64,000 nucleotides of DNA from contig OU452239.1 in NCBI GenBank assembly GCA_911728455.2, positions 11,328,328 to 11,392,327 of the forward strand, given 5' to 3'. This document shows, piece by piece, positions 36,601-48,700 of this stretch (positions are counted from its first letter, which is position 1; each line of letters begins with the position of its first letter). The notes under the pieces were generated by a model. That model worked only from the letters and a program-made list of their open reading frames with translations. It did no database searches and had not been told where the DNA came from. A program made the translations under genes and the position numbers. The stretch is from Marthasterias glacialis (taxonomy: Eukaryota > Echinodermata > Asteroidea > Forcipulatida > Asteriidae).

Positions 36601-39600
36601 GCACCAATCTCTATCGGTACGGGGAGTCCAGTCACTGGGTCGGTGTGGGTACCAGCTACAGGGTACGCAACCCCTGACTGTGGGTGTATCGTCATGGCCA
36701 CGATGGGGCATTTCAGCCCTGTGTCGGGGTCCGGCATCGGCGCGTTGAGTTTGAGGTCACCGGTACGCTCGATGGTGGTCAGTTTGGAGTTGACCGGGAG
36801 GCCGTTGTTGGGGTCAGTCGGGAAGGGGATGTACGGAATTAGAGGCTCATCAGAGCGCACCAAATCACCTAAAAAAGAAAAAAAAGGGAATTTGTCAGAC
36901 ACTTAAGTCTGATCAGGTAAACGGAACAAAAGTTCTGATTACTTAGCGAGAGAATTCCTTGTTTAGGAAAGCAACCACCGACTCTTACCAACTGAAGAAT
37001 CCACAGTGTGGATAAGCCTTGAAGAGACTGGGTCATAACTGACATTTCCCTGGACGGGGAGTACGCGACCCGTTTGCGGATGGACGAAGTAATCCGGCGG
37101 GATGTTCCTTACGCGGCCGTCGGCCGACAGCATGCGGGCGTCGCTGTTTGGCACGATCAGACCCGTTGTTGTGTTCTGGTGAATGAGATCGGTACGTTGG
37201 ATACCGCCGTCTGGGCCTGTGAAAATCCAATCATGAAATGCTTACATAAAGTGTAACAAGTACAAAAATCAATAGTCACTTGAATACAGAAAAGTTTTGA
37301 GCCAAAAATAAAACTCAATGGTTACTCAAACACCAAAATATTTTGAACGATAAGTAAAACTCAATTATTACTCACATACAAAATATTTTTCCTGTCAGTA
37401 AAAATCTCCACGGCAACCCCAATAGTACACAAACAAGTTAAGTGAGAAGTACAAACTCAATGGCAACAAAAATACAAATACATTTTGAGCTAAAAGGAAA
37501 ATCTTGATAGTTACATAAATGCCACAATATTTTGAGCTGTAAGTAACAACTCAATGGCAAGTAAAAATACAAACACATCTTCAGAGTTAAGTAAAAATTC
37601 AATGGCAACACAAATACAAAACATTTTGAGCGATAAGTAAAACTCGATGGCAATATAAACATTTTCAGAATTAAATAAACCTCAGTGGTTACATAAATAC
37701 AAAGCAAGTTGAGCAATAAGTAAAAAACTCAATGGCAAGTCAAATACAAAAACATTTTCAGCAGCAAGTAAGAACTCTATGACAACACAAATACAAAAAC
37801 CAATGTTTGTGAATTATTGAAACTATTAGCAACGCAAAAACCATAACACTTTGTGTGCAACAAGTAACAACTAAAATAGCAACTCAAGAATGAACAAATT
37901 TTAAAGCCTTAAACTTATTTCAGATTACTTTACAGTAAACTCTCAAACAGTATATCTAAAAACAACAATTATTAATGTCATTATTTTAAAACGGTGATAA
38001 AACAAATTTAACAAAAAAAATACACAAATAAACTCTCAAAATGTATTCTAAAAACAACACTTATTAATGTCATTATTTTAAAACGGTGATAAAACAAATT
38101 TAACCAAAAAAAAAAACAATTTTTGAACTCTGAGATTTCTTACCGAACAGCTCTTCCCTATGTACAGGTGTATTGTCAGAACCGGGGGCAACTAATTGGG
38201 CACCAATGCCCTGTCCAAGCACACCCCAAGCACCAATACGCTGGGCCTCGGATGACACTTCACTGGACATCCGCCCAAGAAGGGCACCAACACGTCGGAT
38301 AACACTGGGGGGGAAAACATATATGAACGACTTAAGGGTTAGCACAGTGCTGGAGTGATATCCAGGGATGAGATTTAACAAATGTGGAAATTCCTGAAAA
38401 ATGGCTCGCGGGTCTGGGTTCCCCCTTATTCTAGACCGGGAACCTCCCAGATGTAACAAATCAGGAGGTTTACAGACTCTGTGCATCACCAGAAAGACAA
38501 CACTACGGGTTTGGACACAATGTGGTCTGTTTCTTTCTCCCTTTAGTGACTGCTTTACTTCTTTCAAGAAAATGTCAAGGCTCAAGGTTTTGAGAAAATC
38601 CTGAAATCAGGAAAAATCCTGAGAAATAAAACATGCCTGGTTCGAATCCCACCCGAGGAAAATGCCTGTGGAATTTTTTCACAGGACGCGGGAAGGTACT
38701 GAGTATACAGTGCTTAACACACATCGGTATACGGGTAAAACATTACAAATAATATTTTTTATCCCTGATGCAAAAATTAACATCTATCTTAATTGTGCAA
38801 GCGTTTTTATACACAAAAAATAAAATTAGCCGTTGCAAACTGCTTACCAACCAAAAAGACCAATAGTATAAAGCAAAACATTGTTCATGGCCTCACGTTT
38901 GGACCCTAACTTAGTCTTTTTCAAAAGCTCTCCTAGGGTTGAAACGTGAGGCCATTAAAAAAAATTCACATTTTTATTCAAACGGGACATTGTCAAATGT
39001 CATAAGTCTGTGCAAAGAAGGGGAGTGAAACTCTCGCGAATACATCAGAAACTGTACAGCTCGCCAATGTTGGCGTTGCACAACTCATTTTACAGGAGAC
39101 TGTTTGCAACGTTTGCTGAAGGGGGTAAACTCACTGTTTCTGGGTGGTGTTGTCAAACTCCTGCTCCAGGCTCTTCTTTCCGCTGATCTTGCTCTCCGTG
39201 TACTCATTCAGCATCCTCACAGCTTCTCGTAGAGCGGACAGGTACGACACCTTCAGACACATATAAACAAATTAAGCGTTACTGGGTTCTTTTGCGTGCA
39301 TTACACAACAAACGGGACCTACGGCTTTACGTCCGAAGGATGCAGCAATAATGGTCAAGTGTCTTGCCTAAGGACACAAGTGTCAAGACCGGGACTCGAA
39401 TCTACACTCTGGTGATCAGAAACACCAGAGCTTGAATCCATTGCACTTGACCGGTTGACCACAACACTATAGAGCATTCAAACCTAATCCATCTAGAGCA
39501 TTTTTCTTCTTTTTTTTTGGTGCTGTAGCTTAGAAAAAAGTTTCACATGTAAATAGACGTTGCAAACTCAGGCAGTTATCCAGAGTATGTTACAGAACCC

Positions 39601-42600
39601 TTGTGTGTCGACACACTCACCTGGTGATCCTCTCGGCTCTTCTCGTCCTGCTCTTTGATCTCAAGCTGCCTCTTCAAGATGGTCTCGAAGCGGTAACCTA
39701 GTTCCTTCCGTCGTTCCAACTCCATCTCAAGCTGAAACAAAGACATTCATGAAAAGGTCACAGAAAGTTTGAGGAATTTAACCTGGGCTCTCAGTGAGGT
39801 CGTCTCGAAAGGATTTCAATTTCATAAAGCTGTTTATCGGAAAATATTGCTACATAAATTTATTTACTTAGCGCAACTTAGCTGGGAGCCAGTCACATGG
39901 AATGTTCATCATATGGCATTTTGGCTGGTAACCCACTTCTGCTATTAACAAAATACTCCTGGGCTTAGCAATTTATTTTTGTTTGCTAAGTTTAAAAGGA
40001 AATTGACCCAGATCTCTGAAAAGATTGATGTAAGAAATTGCTTTTGAAAATAATTTTGATAAAAAACTCATTTTTAATCTCGCCTTAAAAAGTATTGTAC
40101 TCAAAACAAATCTGGTACCCTACCTCCTCGCTCTTGCGTTCATATGCTTCAAGGTCCTCGTCAGTAGCCAGGGCACTTCTACCCTTAAGGTTCATCTTGG
40201 CTACCCATAATCCTTTGAGGTTCTCCGCCTGGTTGCACAATTTACGGTACAGCGCCTTCGCCTGAGATAAAAATTAAATCAAAAATGAACGATTAGGCCC
40301 TAAAGCTGCAAACAATTAAAGGCAAACTTTTGTAGTTTTCGGATGTGCAAATAACACAACGTTTTATCTCGATGCAACCACCTAGTTTTTCTTCCATACA
40401 AGTAAATTGCTCCAAACCGAGGCTGGAAGGGTAGAAAAGTCTGGCACTTATTTTGTGAACTGGAAAGAAGACTGTTATGAAAGAAGACTGTGAACATAAT
40501 AAAAATGTAGTATCATTGGAAAACACAATGTTTTTTCAATTTTGCTTTTCTTTGGAAATTGTTGTTTTAAGAAAATAAAAATAAAACAAATGACAGGGAC
40601 AACCCACCTCTTCCTTTTGCCGTCCAAGCTCGCTGGTCACATGACGAGATTGCTGAGACAGATGACCGTAGAAGTCGGCCGTACTGAAGGCTTCAAAGTC
40701 CACCTGCTTATCATAATCCCAATATTCATCACCTTTGACCTCCACTGCTTCTACATCGACAAGAGAAAAATTTACAGTCAAACATGGCTGACTCATCAAG
40801 CATTGTCTGGTAAAAGCTGTTCTGAAGTAAGAAAGGCCCCCTTCTTGAAGGACGTATGCTAAATTAAACAAGCGATAACTCCGGGAAGCAGTAACTCGGT
40901 TTAACCCTGGGGTCGAACTTCGTTTAACCCTAGGTTTTTTCCCAAGGTACAATGTGGTTACCAAGGTTCAAGTCTGAGTTACCATCTGTTTGACTTTACA
41001 TTCCTCCCTAACTTGACGAGTAGTCTACTGCAGCCTACTATAAAAATGCAACACCAAGAACTTACCGTCAATGACCACAGCGCCCCCAACACCTTCCCCT
41101 CTGCCCTCGATGGCGCGGTTATATTTCTTGACTGGATGAACAGCTGAGCCCTTGGAGGCGTAGTCGTCGAAGTTGTGACTCTGGATCAGGCTTCGGTACT
41201 TGGGACGGATGTACGACACTTTACCCCAGCCGTACTTACGGAATAGAATCTGGTGAGACAAACCAAACATTAACAAGCAAAGCATATCAAAATTGAAGAC
41301 AATGTTGTTATGAGCGTAGCATTATGCACAAAGAGACAGTGCAAAGCTTGTGGGTATTTGAACGTCAAATTGTGTGTGATTTTGTTTTTGTCAGATGTTA
41401 AAAAAATGAACATGGGTACCAAAGATTCACAAAATATTTGAATATGCAAGAAACTGACACGTCTTATCACTGCAGTTCCCACCCAAAACAAGAACCTCTA
41501 TCTAGCGAGGTTTGTGGAGACATCATGTACCTAAAACTCTCTCTGAGTTGTGGTGGTTCTGAAAAGAATGGGTGGTTTAACAACTCAATGTTTCGATCAG
41601 TATCCTCTGATCGTCTTCAGGAGAATGCTGAACTTTGATGACCTATGCTGCGTAATTACTGCTGGTGAGGTTTCGTTAACTGGAATAAGTTGAATTTTGT
41701 GCGTAGGTGGGAACTAGAACTGGATCCTACAAGTGAGTGTGTGCTCACTGAACTGTGTCAGTTGGTAACAAGCACAGTAGCAGGGAAGGAGGGAGTCTCG
41801 TGGTGACTGAGGGTATCACCCAACAACCTCTATCTCAAGCTTCTCAGACAGACAGTTAGCAAGACTCACTTCAAGACGATTAAAAGAACTGCCTCTCAGA
41901 CAAGAAACTCACCAGGACTAAGACCAGGAGGATGGTGAAGATCAGAATCATGCCGAGCACCAGCCCGATGGTCAACCAGTCAGCGGCGAGTAGAATCGAC
42001 TGACCCACAGCGATACCGTTCTGGACGATGTAACGAGGGGTGGCAGGAAAGAAGGGGCCATCTTCTGAACACTGGGCGTTCTTGGCCATCACTCGAACAT
42101 ACTGTCATGAGATAGGTAATTTAATAAAATAATAAGTAATTTAAATAACATTTTTTACAATGACAAACAACAAACAACAAACGGCAAGAAGAAAAGAAAA
42201 GAAGAAGGAAGAATTCCAACTCACCATCTTACGCTCAGAGTTGCTGCTGAGGCAGAAGACGTAGACACCAGGGTCGACGAAGCGGTAGGTGAAGAGCGTC
42301 GTGGACGTTCCGATCTGAGTCTGCATCTCTTCCAGCTCACGGAATCCACCGTAATCAAACTGCTCATTGGTGTTGTACAGATTCTCCCTAATGATGAAGA
42401 CCATTTGACGAAATGTTTGTAAAAAGTGATCATAGCCTTTAACATCAACCCCACCCCCCTTCCGCCCCACAGCAACAAAGAATAAACCCCTTTTATCTGC
42501 TACAAGGTTCAAGTCAAACAACGGAAATGCATACATATGAACAAGTAAGTGATGAAGTGCCTTATTCTGACCTCAGTGAGGGCGCTGTTTCTACAAGTGT

Positions 42601-45600
42601 GACGTCATAATATAAGAGGCTGACCTTCACCAGGGAAACAAAAAAATGTTGAGAAGTTTTTGGTGTAAACATTCAACATGTCATAAGCATTTTTTCTTCT
42701 AGACGGCGATATCTCTCCCCTTTCAGTTTTTGTTTACAGTACTGCAGAGCTCTCTGAAATGCTACAAGATTGTGTTTCCAAAAATTGCTACTACACTTTT
42801 TATCCTTGATCCACATTATTCGGACAATGTCGGGATTTGTCTTACAAATTGTCTAGAAGACTGCAGCTCAAGTATTACTCACCGGTTATAGACGGGGTAA
42901 TTGTCGTTGTCCACGTAGAACATCATTGTCTCCCCATACTTCAAGCACACAGCAGGGTCGGAGATCCCCGAAAACGACGACCCGTCCACTCCAGACGAGG
43001 CCAGCAAACGTCGCCCTTTACCCCGCACAGTGGAGTTATCGACAGACAGGAGACGTCTGCGAGAAACGCCGTAGGTCACCGTGCCGTTAGCTGACGTGGC
43101 GTTGGTTAAACCTTTAGCATTGTCCATGACGACCGTTTCTAGTTGTTCGGGCGATGCGTCGTACACACCCAGGAACCCGTTGGCTGTAAATAGAAATGCA
43201 ATCGATTTATATAAAATCATAACTCTAAGAGCATTCAGGTTCTTAGGCTGGGGGAAATGGGGGTGAGGAGTAGGGGCTTTAAAACCCCCAGCTCCACAAA
43301 CAATTTCTACCCTCTTGGTATTAGTGATGACGTTTTGGAGCCAGAAGTGCAATGTAAATGAATGGCATATGTAAATGTACATGAATATTCATTACATTGC
43401 ACTTACCGCTCCGAAACATCATCACTTTACCAGGGGGGATATGCTTCAAATGGTATCAAATCACAACAAGAATAACAAACAAAGTTCTTTTTAAAGCACA
43501 TTTATCCCATGAAACGGATCAAGGCACTTCACAAAGGAAACAAAAAAACTAAATGAGCTCTAAATAGTTCAGTCTTCAGCAGCTTCTTGAGCGTGATAAT
43601 TGAGTTGGATTGACAAACTGGGCTGGGGAACTTTGTTCCGCAGGTTAAGGGCCACTTTAACCAAACCCTGACCAATCTTCTTGTTACAAATGGTTGATCA
43701 CCAAGGTAGGAGAGTTATCTACTTATAAACCACCCATTAAAATCATTCCATGACAACGGTTTCAGTAAAAAAATGGGTATATTTTGTAACCAACATTTTG
43801 TCAAACAAACCTCCTTGTATTTAAACAAGCCTATACGCCTGGTATATAATACATGTTAATTTTTGCATCAGAGATAAAGAATATTATTTGAGTTTTTGCA
43901 CTAATAGGATTCCAACTGCCTCTAGCTGCCTGGCGATCTCGGTAGTCTAGCTGGTAAGACATCTGCTCTAGAATGGCGGGGGTCGTGAGTTCGAATCCCA
44001 TCAGAAGAATATGCCTGTGTTTTGGAGGTTTTTTTCACAGGACTCAGGGAAAGTACTGAGTATATTTTTTTATGCATTTGCCATATATTGTTCTCTACCA
44101 GTCTACGGTTTTGTGACAACAAACCACTCTTCAATTTCCCCTATTCAGTAAAGTAATGAGCGGAAAAGCACAGTATACATCGCTTGACTATTATCATTGA
44201 TAAAAAAGTAAAAGTTGGGGAGGTTGAGCCTTCTACTCTACCAGCCAGGCTTCTGATGGATGATACCCAAGCCTACATCCTTATGGACTGTAAAGGGGGT
44301 TACCCTGTTTCAGCCCCAGGAGTAGGTGGCAATAGCCCCTGAAAAAAACAGTTGATTTGTAGCCCACACCTCGAGTGGCTTACTGGCCTTGTGTGTCTGG
44401 CGACTTCCATTAAAACAAAAACAAAATAAATAAAATGATGACAATTTGGCGTGTTTACGTACCGCTCATTTCGGTGATGTGAATGACTTGGGTGCTGCCA
44501 TCTAGTGCTTCGCACTGGTCAGCCGAGATGGCGTTGCGAGCATTGATCACTTTAGTCAAACTGCTGACAGGGATCTTGGTCTGGAAAAGAAAGGAGTGTT
44601 AAAGAGTTTAAATTTTAATACAAGCCACTTTTTGACACTGTGGACAGTTGATATCCGCCGTTTGTGGCTGCTATGGGCATTTGGTACAAGCCGCATGTGG
44701 CTGAAGAGGGCGTTTCATACAAGTCGCATTTGGCTGCAAAGGGGGTTTTTAAACAAATTAAATATAACCTCTGTGATCATTTTGGAGCTTGTGGCCGATA
44801 AGAATGCTTTACATACAAGCCGCTTGAAGCCACCATGGAAGTTTGAAACAAGCCACTTGTTGCTGCACTGAGCATTTTGATACAAGCCACTCGTGACTGC
44901 TATGGGCACTTTGAAACAAGCCGCTTGTGGTCGCTAGGGGAGTTTTGATGCAAACAACTTGTAGCCTGTATGGGTTGTTTGATACAAGCCATCAGTGGCT
45001 GCTGTTGGCATTTTTATACAAGCCGCTTGTGGCCGCTATGGGAGTTTTGATGCAAACAACTTGTAGCCTGTATGGGTTGTTTGATACAAGCCATCAGTGG
45101 CTGTTGTTGGCATTTTGATACAAGCCGCTTGTGGCCGCTATGGGAGTTTTGATGCAAGCCATTTGTGGCCGCTGTGGGCATTTTGATACAAGCTGCTTCT
45201 TGCTGATTTGGTTCCTGATGGATTAACAAGCAGACAGACAGACAAACAGACTGACAAACCAACCAACCTGTTCACCGGTTGAGTATTCAATACAGACATA
45301 GGGAGGATCCTCACACACCAGTGTCATTCTGTTCCTCTGGGCTAGTCGACACTCAAGGTCACAGATCTCTTGAAGGTCATCCACTCTACACTTACACAGA
45401 GACAGTGTCTGATCATACCCTAGGTAGTCTTCTGCTGTTGGACATCCACCCTTGGTCGCAAAAAAATAGAAGATTGTTTCAATTTTGAAGACTAACATTT
45501 AGGGAAAACTCACTGGCGTTTACAACATCATCATGTCAACAACAATGACAACAACAACAAACGTACAAAACAACAACATAAACAACATCAACAACAAAAA

Positions 45601-45751
45601 TCAAAAACAACAATCCAACAATAAACATACAAAACAACAACAAAAACAACATCAACATTGTTGTTTGTTCTTGATCATTCTCTGAGCGCTTTGTAACCCT
45701 AGGAAAAGGCGCTATATAAGTTGTATTATTATTATTATTATTATCATTATC

Positions 45752-45788
<37 letters not shown>

Positions 45789-48700
45789 TCAACAAACACA
45801 CAAACTTCCACTCACTCCGTCCCTGCAGTATTTTTCCCATCCAGTGCTGTCCAGACACTCTCCACTCTGACTACGTGATGTTCCTTCAGTGCAAATGTCG
45901 TACACCTCCTCAACACAGTCTTGCTCTCGACCCACCAGGGTAACGTAACCTTGTCTACACAGACACTTACGGTCACTAGACTGTTGGGGGAAAAGATTGT
46001 TTGGAACGATAACATCTTAGATGAGACACGAAACGTCTACAACCTTTTTAAAACCCTCCTTGGTAGAGGTTTTGTGTAAAAGTTAGTAATTTTCTTGAAC
46101 ATTTGACGACCTAATTGATTGAACTTTTCACATGGTGGTTGGATGGTGTGATTGTTGAAAACTAGAGGATAGAATTGAATATAATGTCCCGCAGGACCCA
46201 GATATGTAACACCTGTATGCTCATAAACTTGCAAGACAGTCCGGTTTGTTGTGATCGTCTTTAAAGATCATCTGTTCATTAAATGTTGCAAATCAAAACT
46301 TCTCTGGCTTAATTTTGGCGACATTCCACACCCTTAAGAGTTGTAATCATTTACCTGGAATTGTTTACCGGCGCCTGCACATTGACACTGCGCCTGTCCC
46401 ATCTCGGTTTGAAACGCTTCGGCACCGCAGTGGAAACACGCTCCCTGTCCTTCCAGATGATTGAAGTGGTCTATGGGACAGTTCAGGCAGTCCGTCTCTG
46501 ACATACCGTACTCATATTCGTTGTATGTCCCGACGTTACAGGCCAAGGGAACGTACGAACCTTCCGGACAGTAATAACCTTCACCCCAGGGTAAAGAAGA
46601 TTCAAATTAATCGTGACACTGCAAAGATGCTTTTGACAAGTTCTGTAAATGCTGGGTATGATTTCACCGAGCCTGGTCCCACATTCATAAAGATTTTATA
46701 AGCAGAAAAGAAAATTGCTGAGCAAAATTGTCTGCTGGGGTACCAGTCGCAATAATGTATAAGCTATGCAATGTTTCAGCTGGTAAACTGTTTCTGCTAA
46801 GCAAGATTTTCTGTCCTTAGCACCTCTTTGTGCTGAACAGCCTCATGAAATTTGGCCCAGAAGTCTTGGGCTTGATTCTCATAACCCAAGGAATCCATGG
46901 ATTTTTTTTCTTTCTGAAAAACAAAACAAAAAAAACGTGGGCTCGATTTCGCCAATTGATCTTATGGAATAAGGATTTCTTGAATGAAAAAAAGATGACT
47001 CGAGGAAGCTTCCCCCCACCTCATCGATCCCTTCACACTTACCGACTGGGCAGGGATAGGAGTTTGTCACGTTCACTCCATTCTGTGTGTCGTTGCCCTG
47101 GGGTTCGTCCGTGGTTGCACCCTCCAGACAAACCACCCCCGCCCTACAGATGGTGCAGTTGGCTCGGTCGGGCTCATTGCCGTAGTAACCAGCCGCACAG
47201 ATCTGGCAGGTGTTCTTGAACGTTGAGCGACGGGAACCGTCTTTCTCCCGGTAACCGAGCGGACATTTGATTGGCATTATCGCGCCTATAGAGGGAAGCA
47301 GAGAGATAATGTTTTTTATATTAGTAAATGAATACAGTATATATTAGCTTAATGAATACAGTAACAATACCTTGGATTGTTCTAGTTTTGTTTGTTTTTT
47401 CTTGTTCTTCTGGGCCATATATCATAACCCAGCACACTCTAATACCATGTCTACGTACCAGGACATGGTTCTGTCTCGCAACTTTCACCGCAGTAGTGAC
47501 CGGCGGGACATGGTACAGGGTAACTAGAGTTAACTGGACAGTAGAAACCTGACGGGCAGGCCTCCTGGGTCATGGAACGGTTGCAGTAATAACCTGGGGA
47601 AAATAAACAAAAAATAGAGACATTAAAGATACCGGAGCTCTCATCAGATACATTCATAAACCATTTATTTGTTATCAATTCATCATGAAAATTTCTGCAA
47701 GATCAAAAGTAATATTTTTTTATTCATTTCTCAAAACTATAGCATTTCATGCACAAATATTTCATGCGAATTCTTCCCTCCGTAACAATCTTTATACCAT
47801 GTACGTCATTTGTAAATCTGTGAACATTTGCATTTTTCAATCTTACCAAGGTTGTGCCTACTTTAAGGCAATACATACGTGGGAGCCCAAGGTTAAAAAA
47901 AATGTTACAACACGTTCAATATTTGTTAAGGGAGGCTATTTCCAGGGGTAAACCAGTGTGAAAAGATAAACCGAAATTCCCCAGGAGTTTCCTGGGTAAT
48001 TAATCTGGTGTGAAAAGGGGATTAAGCAGCAGATGACCGAGTGATCTTGTTTGTTACCTGGCTGGCAATCTCTTTGGTCCCACGATCCGGCCGGACAGAA
48101 CTGACCATCCAGACACTCTATGCCGTAGGTGTTGGCCGTGTCGTTTGGACAGTAGTAACCAGCTGGACACAGCAGGCAGTCGTCTTGACCTGAGAAACAT
48201 CAACCAAAAACATGATAGTTTTAGTCACCCTCAGCAATTATTTCACACAAACAATTAACAGTCAAATCCAAATTGAATGAGATACCTAAAACTGATTCAA
48301 AAGATGTTGATTCAATGGGAAACTTGTGAGGACACCAGGTGGCAGCAGACTTACCAGGTAAATCCATTGTTCTCGGAAACGTGCGCATGCTCAGAACTAC
48401 GCAAACAATGGAAATTTACCTGGTAAGTCTGCTGCCACCTAGTGTTCCAAAGTCTTCCATTCAATTCACTTTATTTTCAATGCATGTAGTTTGAACCAGT
48501 ACAGTCGGAAAATTTAACCCTGTTTACGTTCTAATAAACGATTAGCAACGAGTTTATAAAAGTAGTTAGCCCTTCAACTCTTCAACATTTTTCAAGCGAA
48601 ATGACTTCCCATTTGAAACCATTCAACTGCATGGGTTGTGTATGGTGGCACAACCGTGCATAGAGCTAACTGCATTCACCACATGATATCATTTTGCAGG

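Noticed and set aside
36533..36868. Plakin repeats
   Set aside because: DPxTG words are shared, but the spacing is about 15 residues, not about 38, and the helical part of the plakin motif is absent.
40542..40862. Plus-strand open frames opposite coding exons (also at 17641, 26930 and 36643)
   Set aside because: They are antisense to exons with consistent phase and splice sites. Their openness follows from the codon bias of the true strand.
43925..44005. Possible tRNA gene with GTTCGAATCCC
   Set aside because: It shares its downstream body with two other loci, so it is a SINE head. I could not fold a complete acceptor stem.
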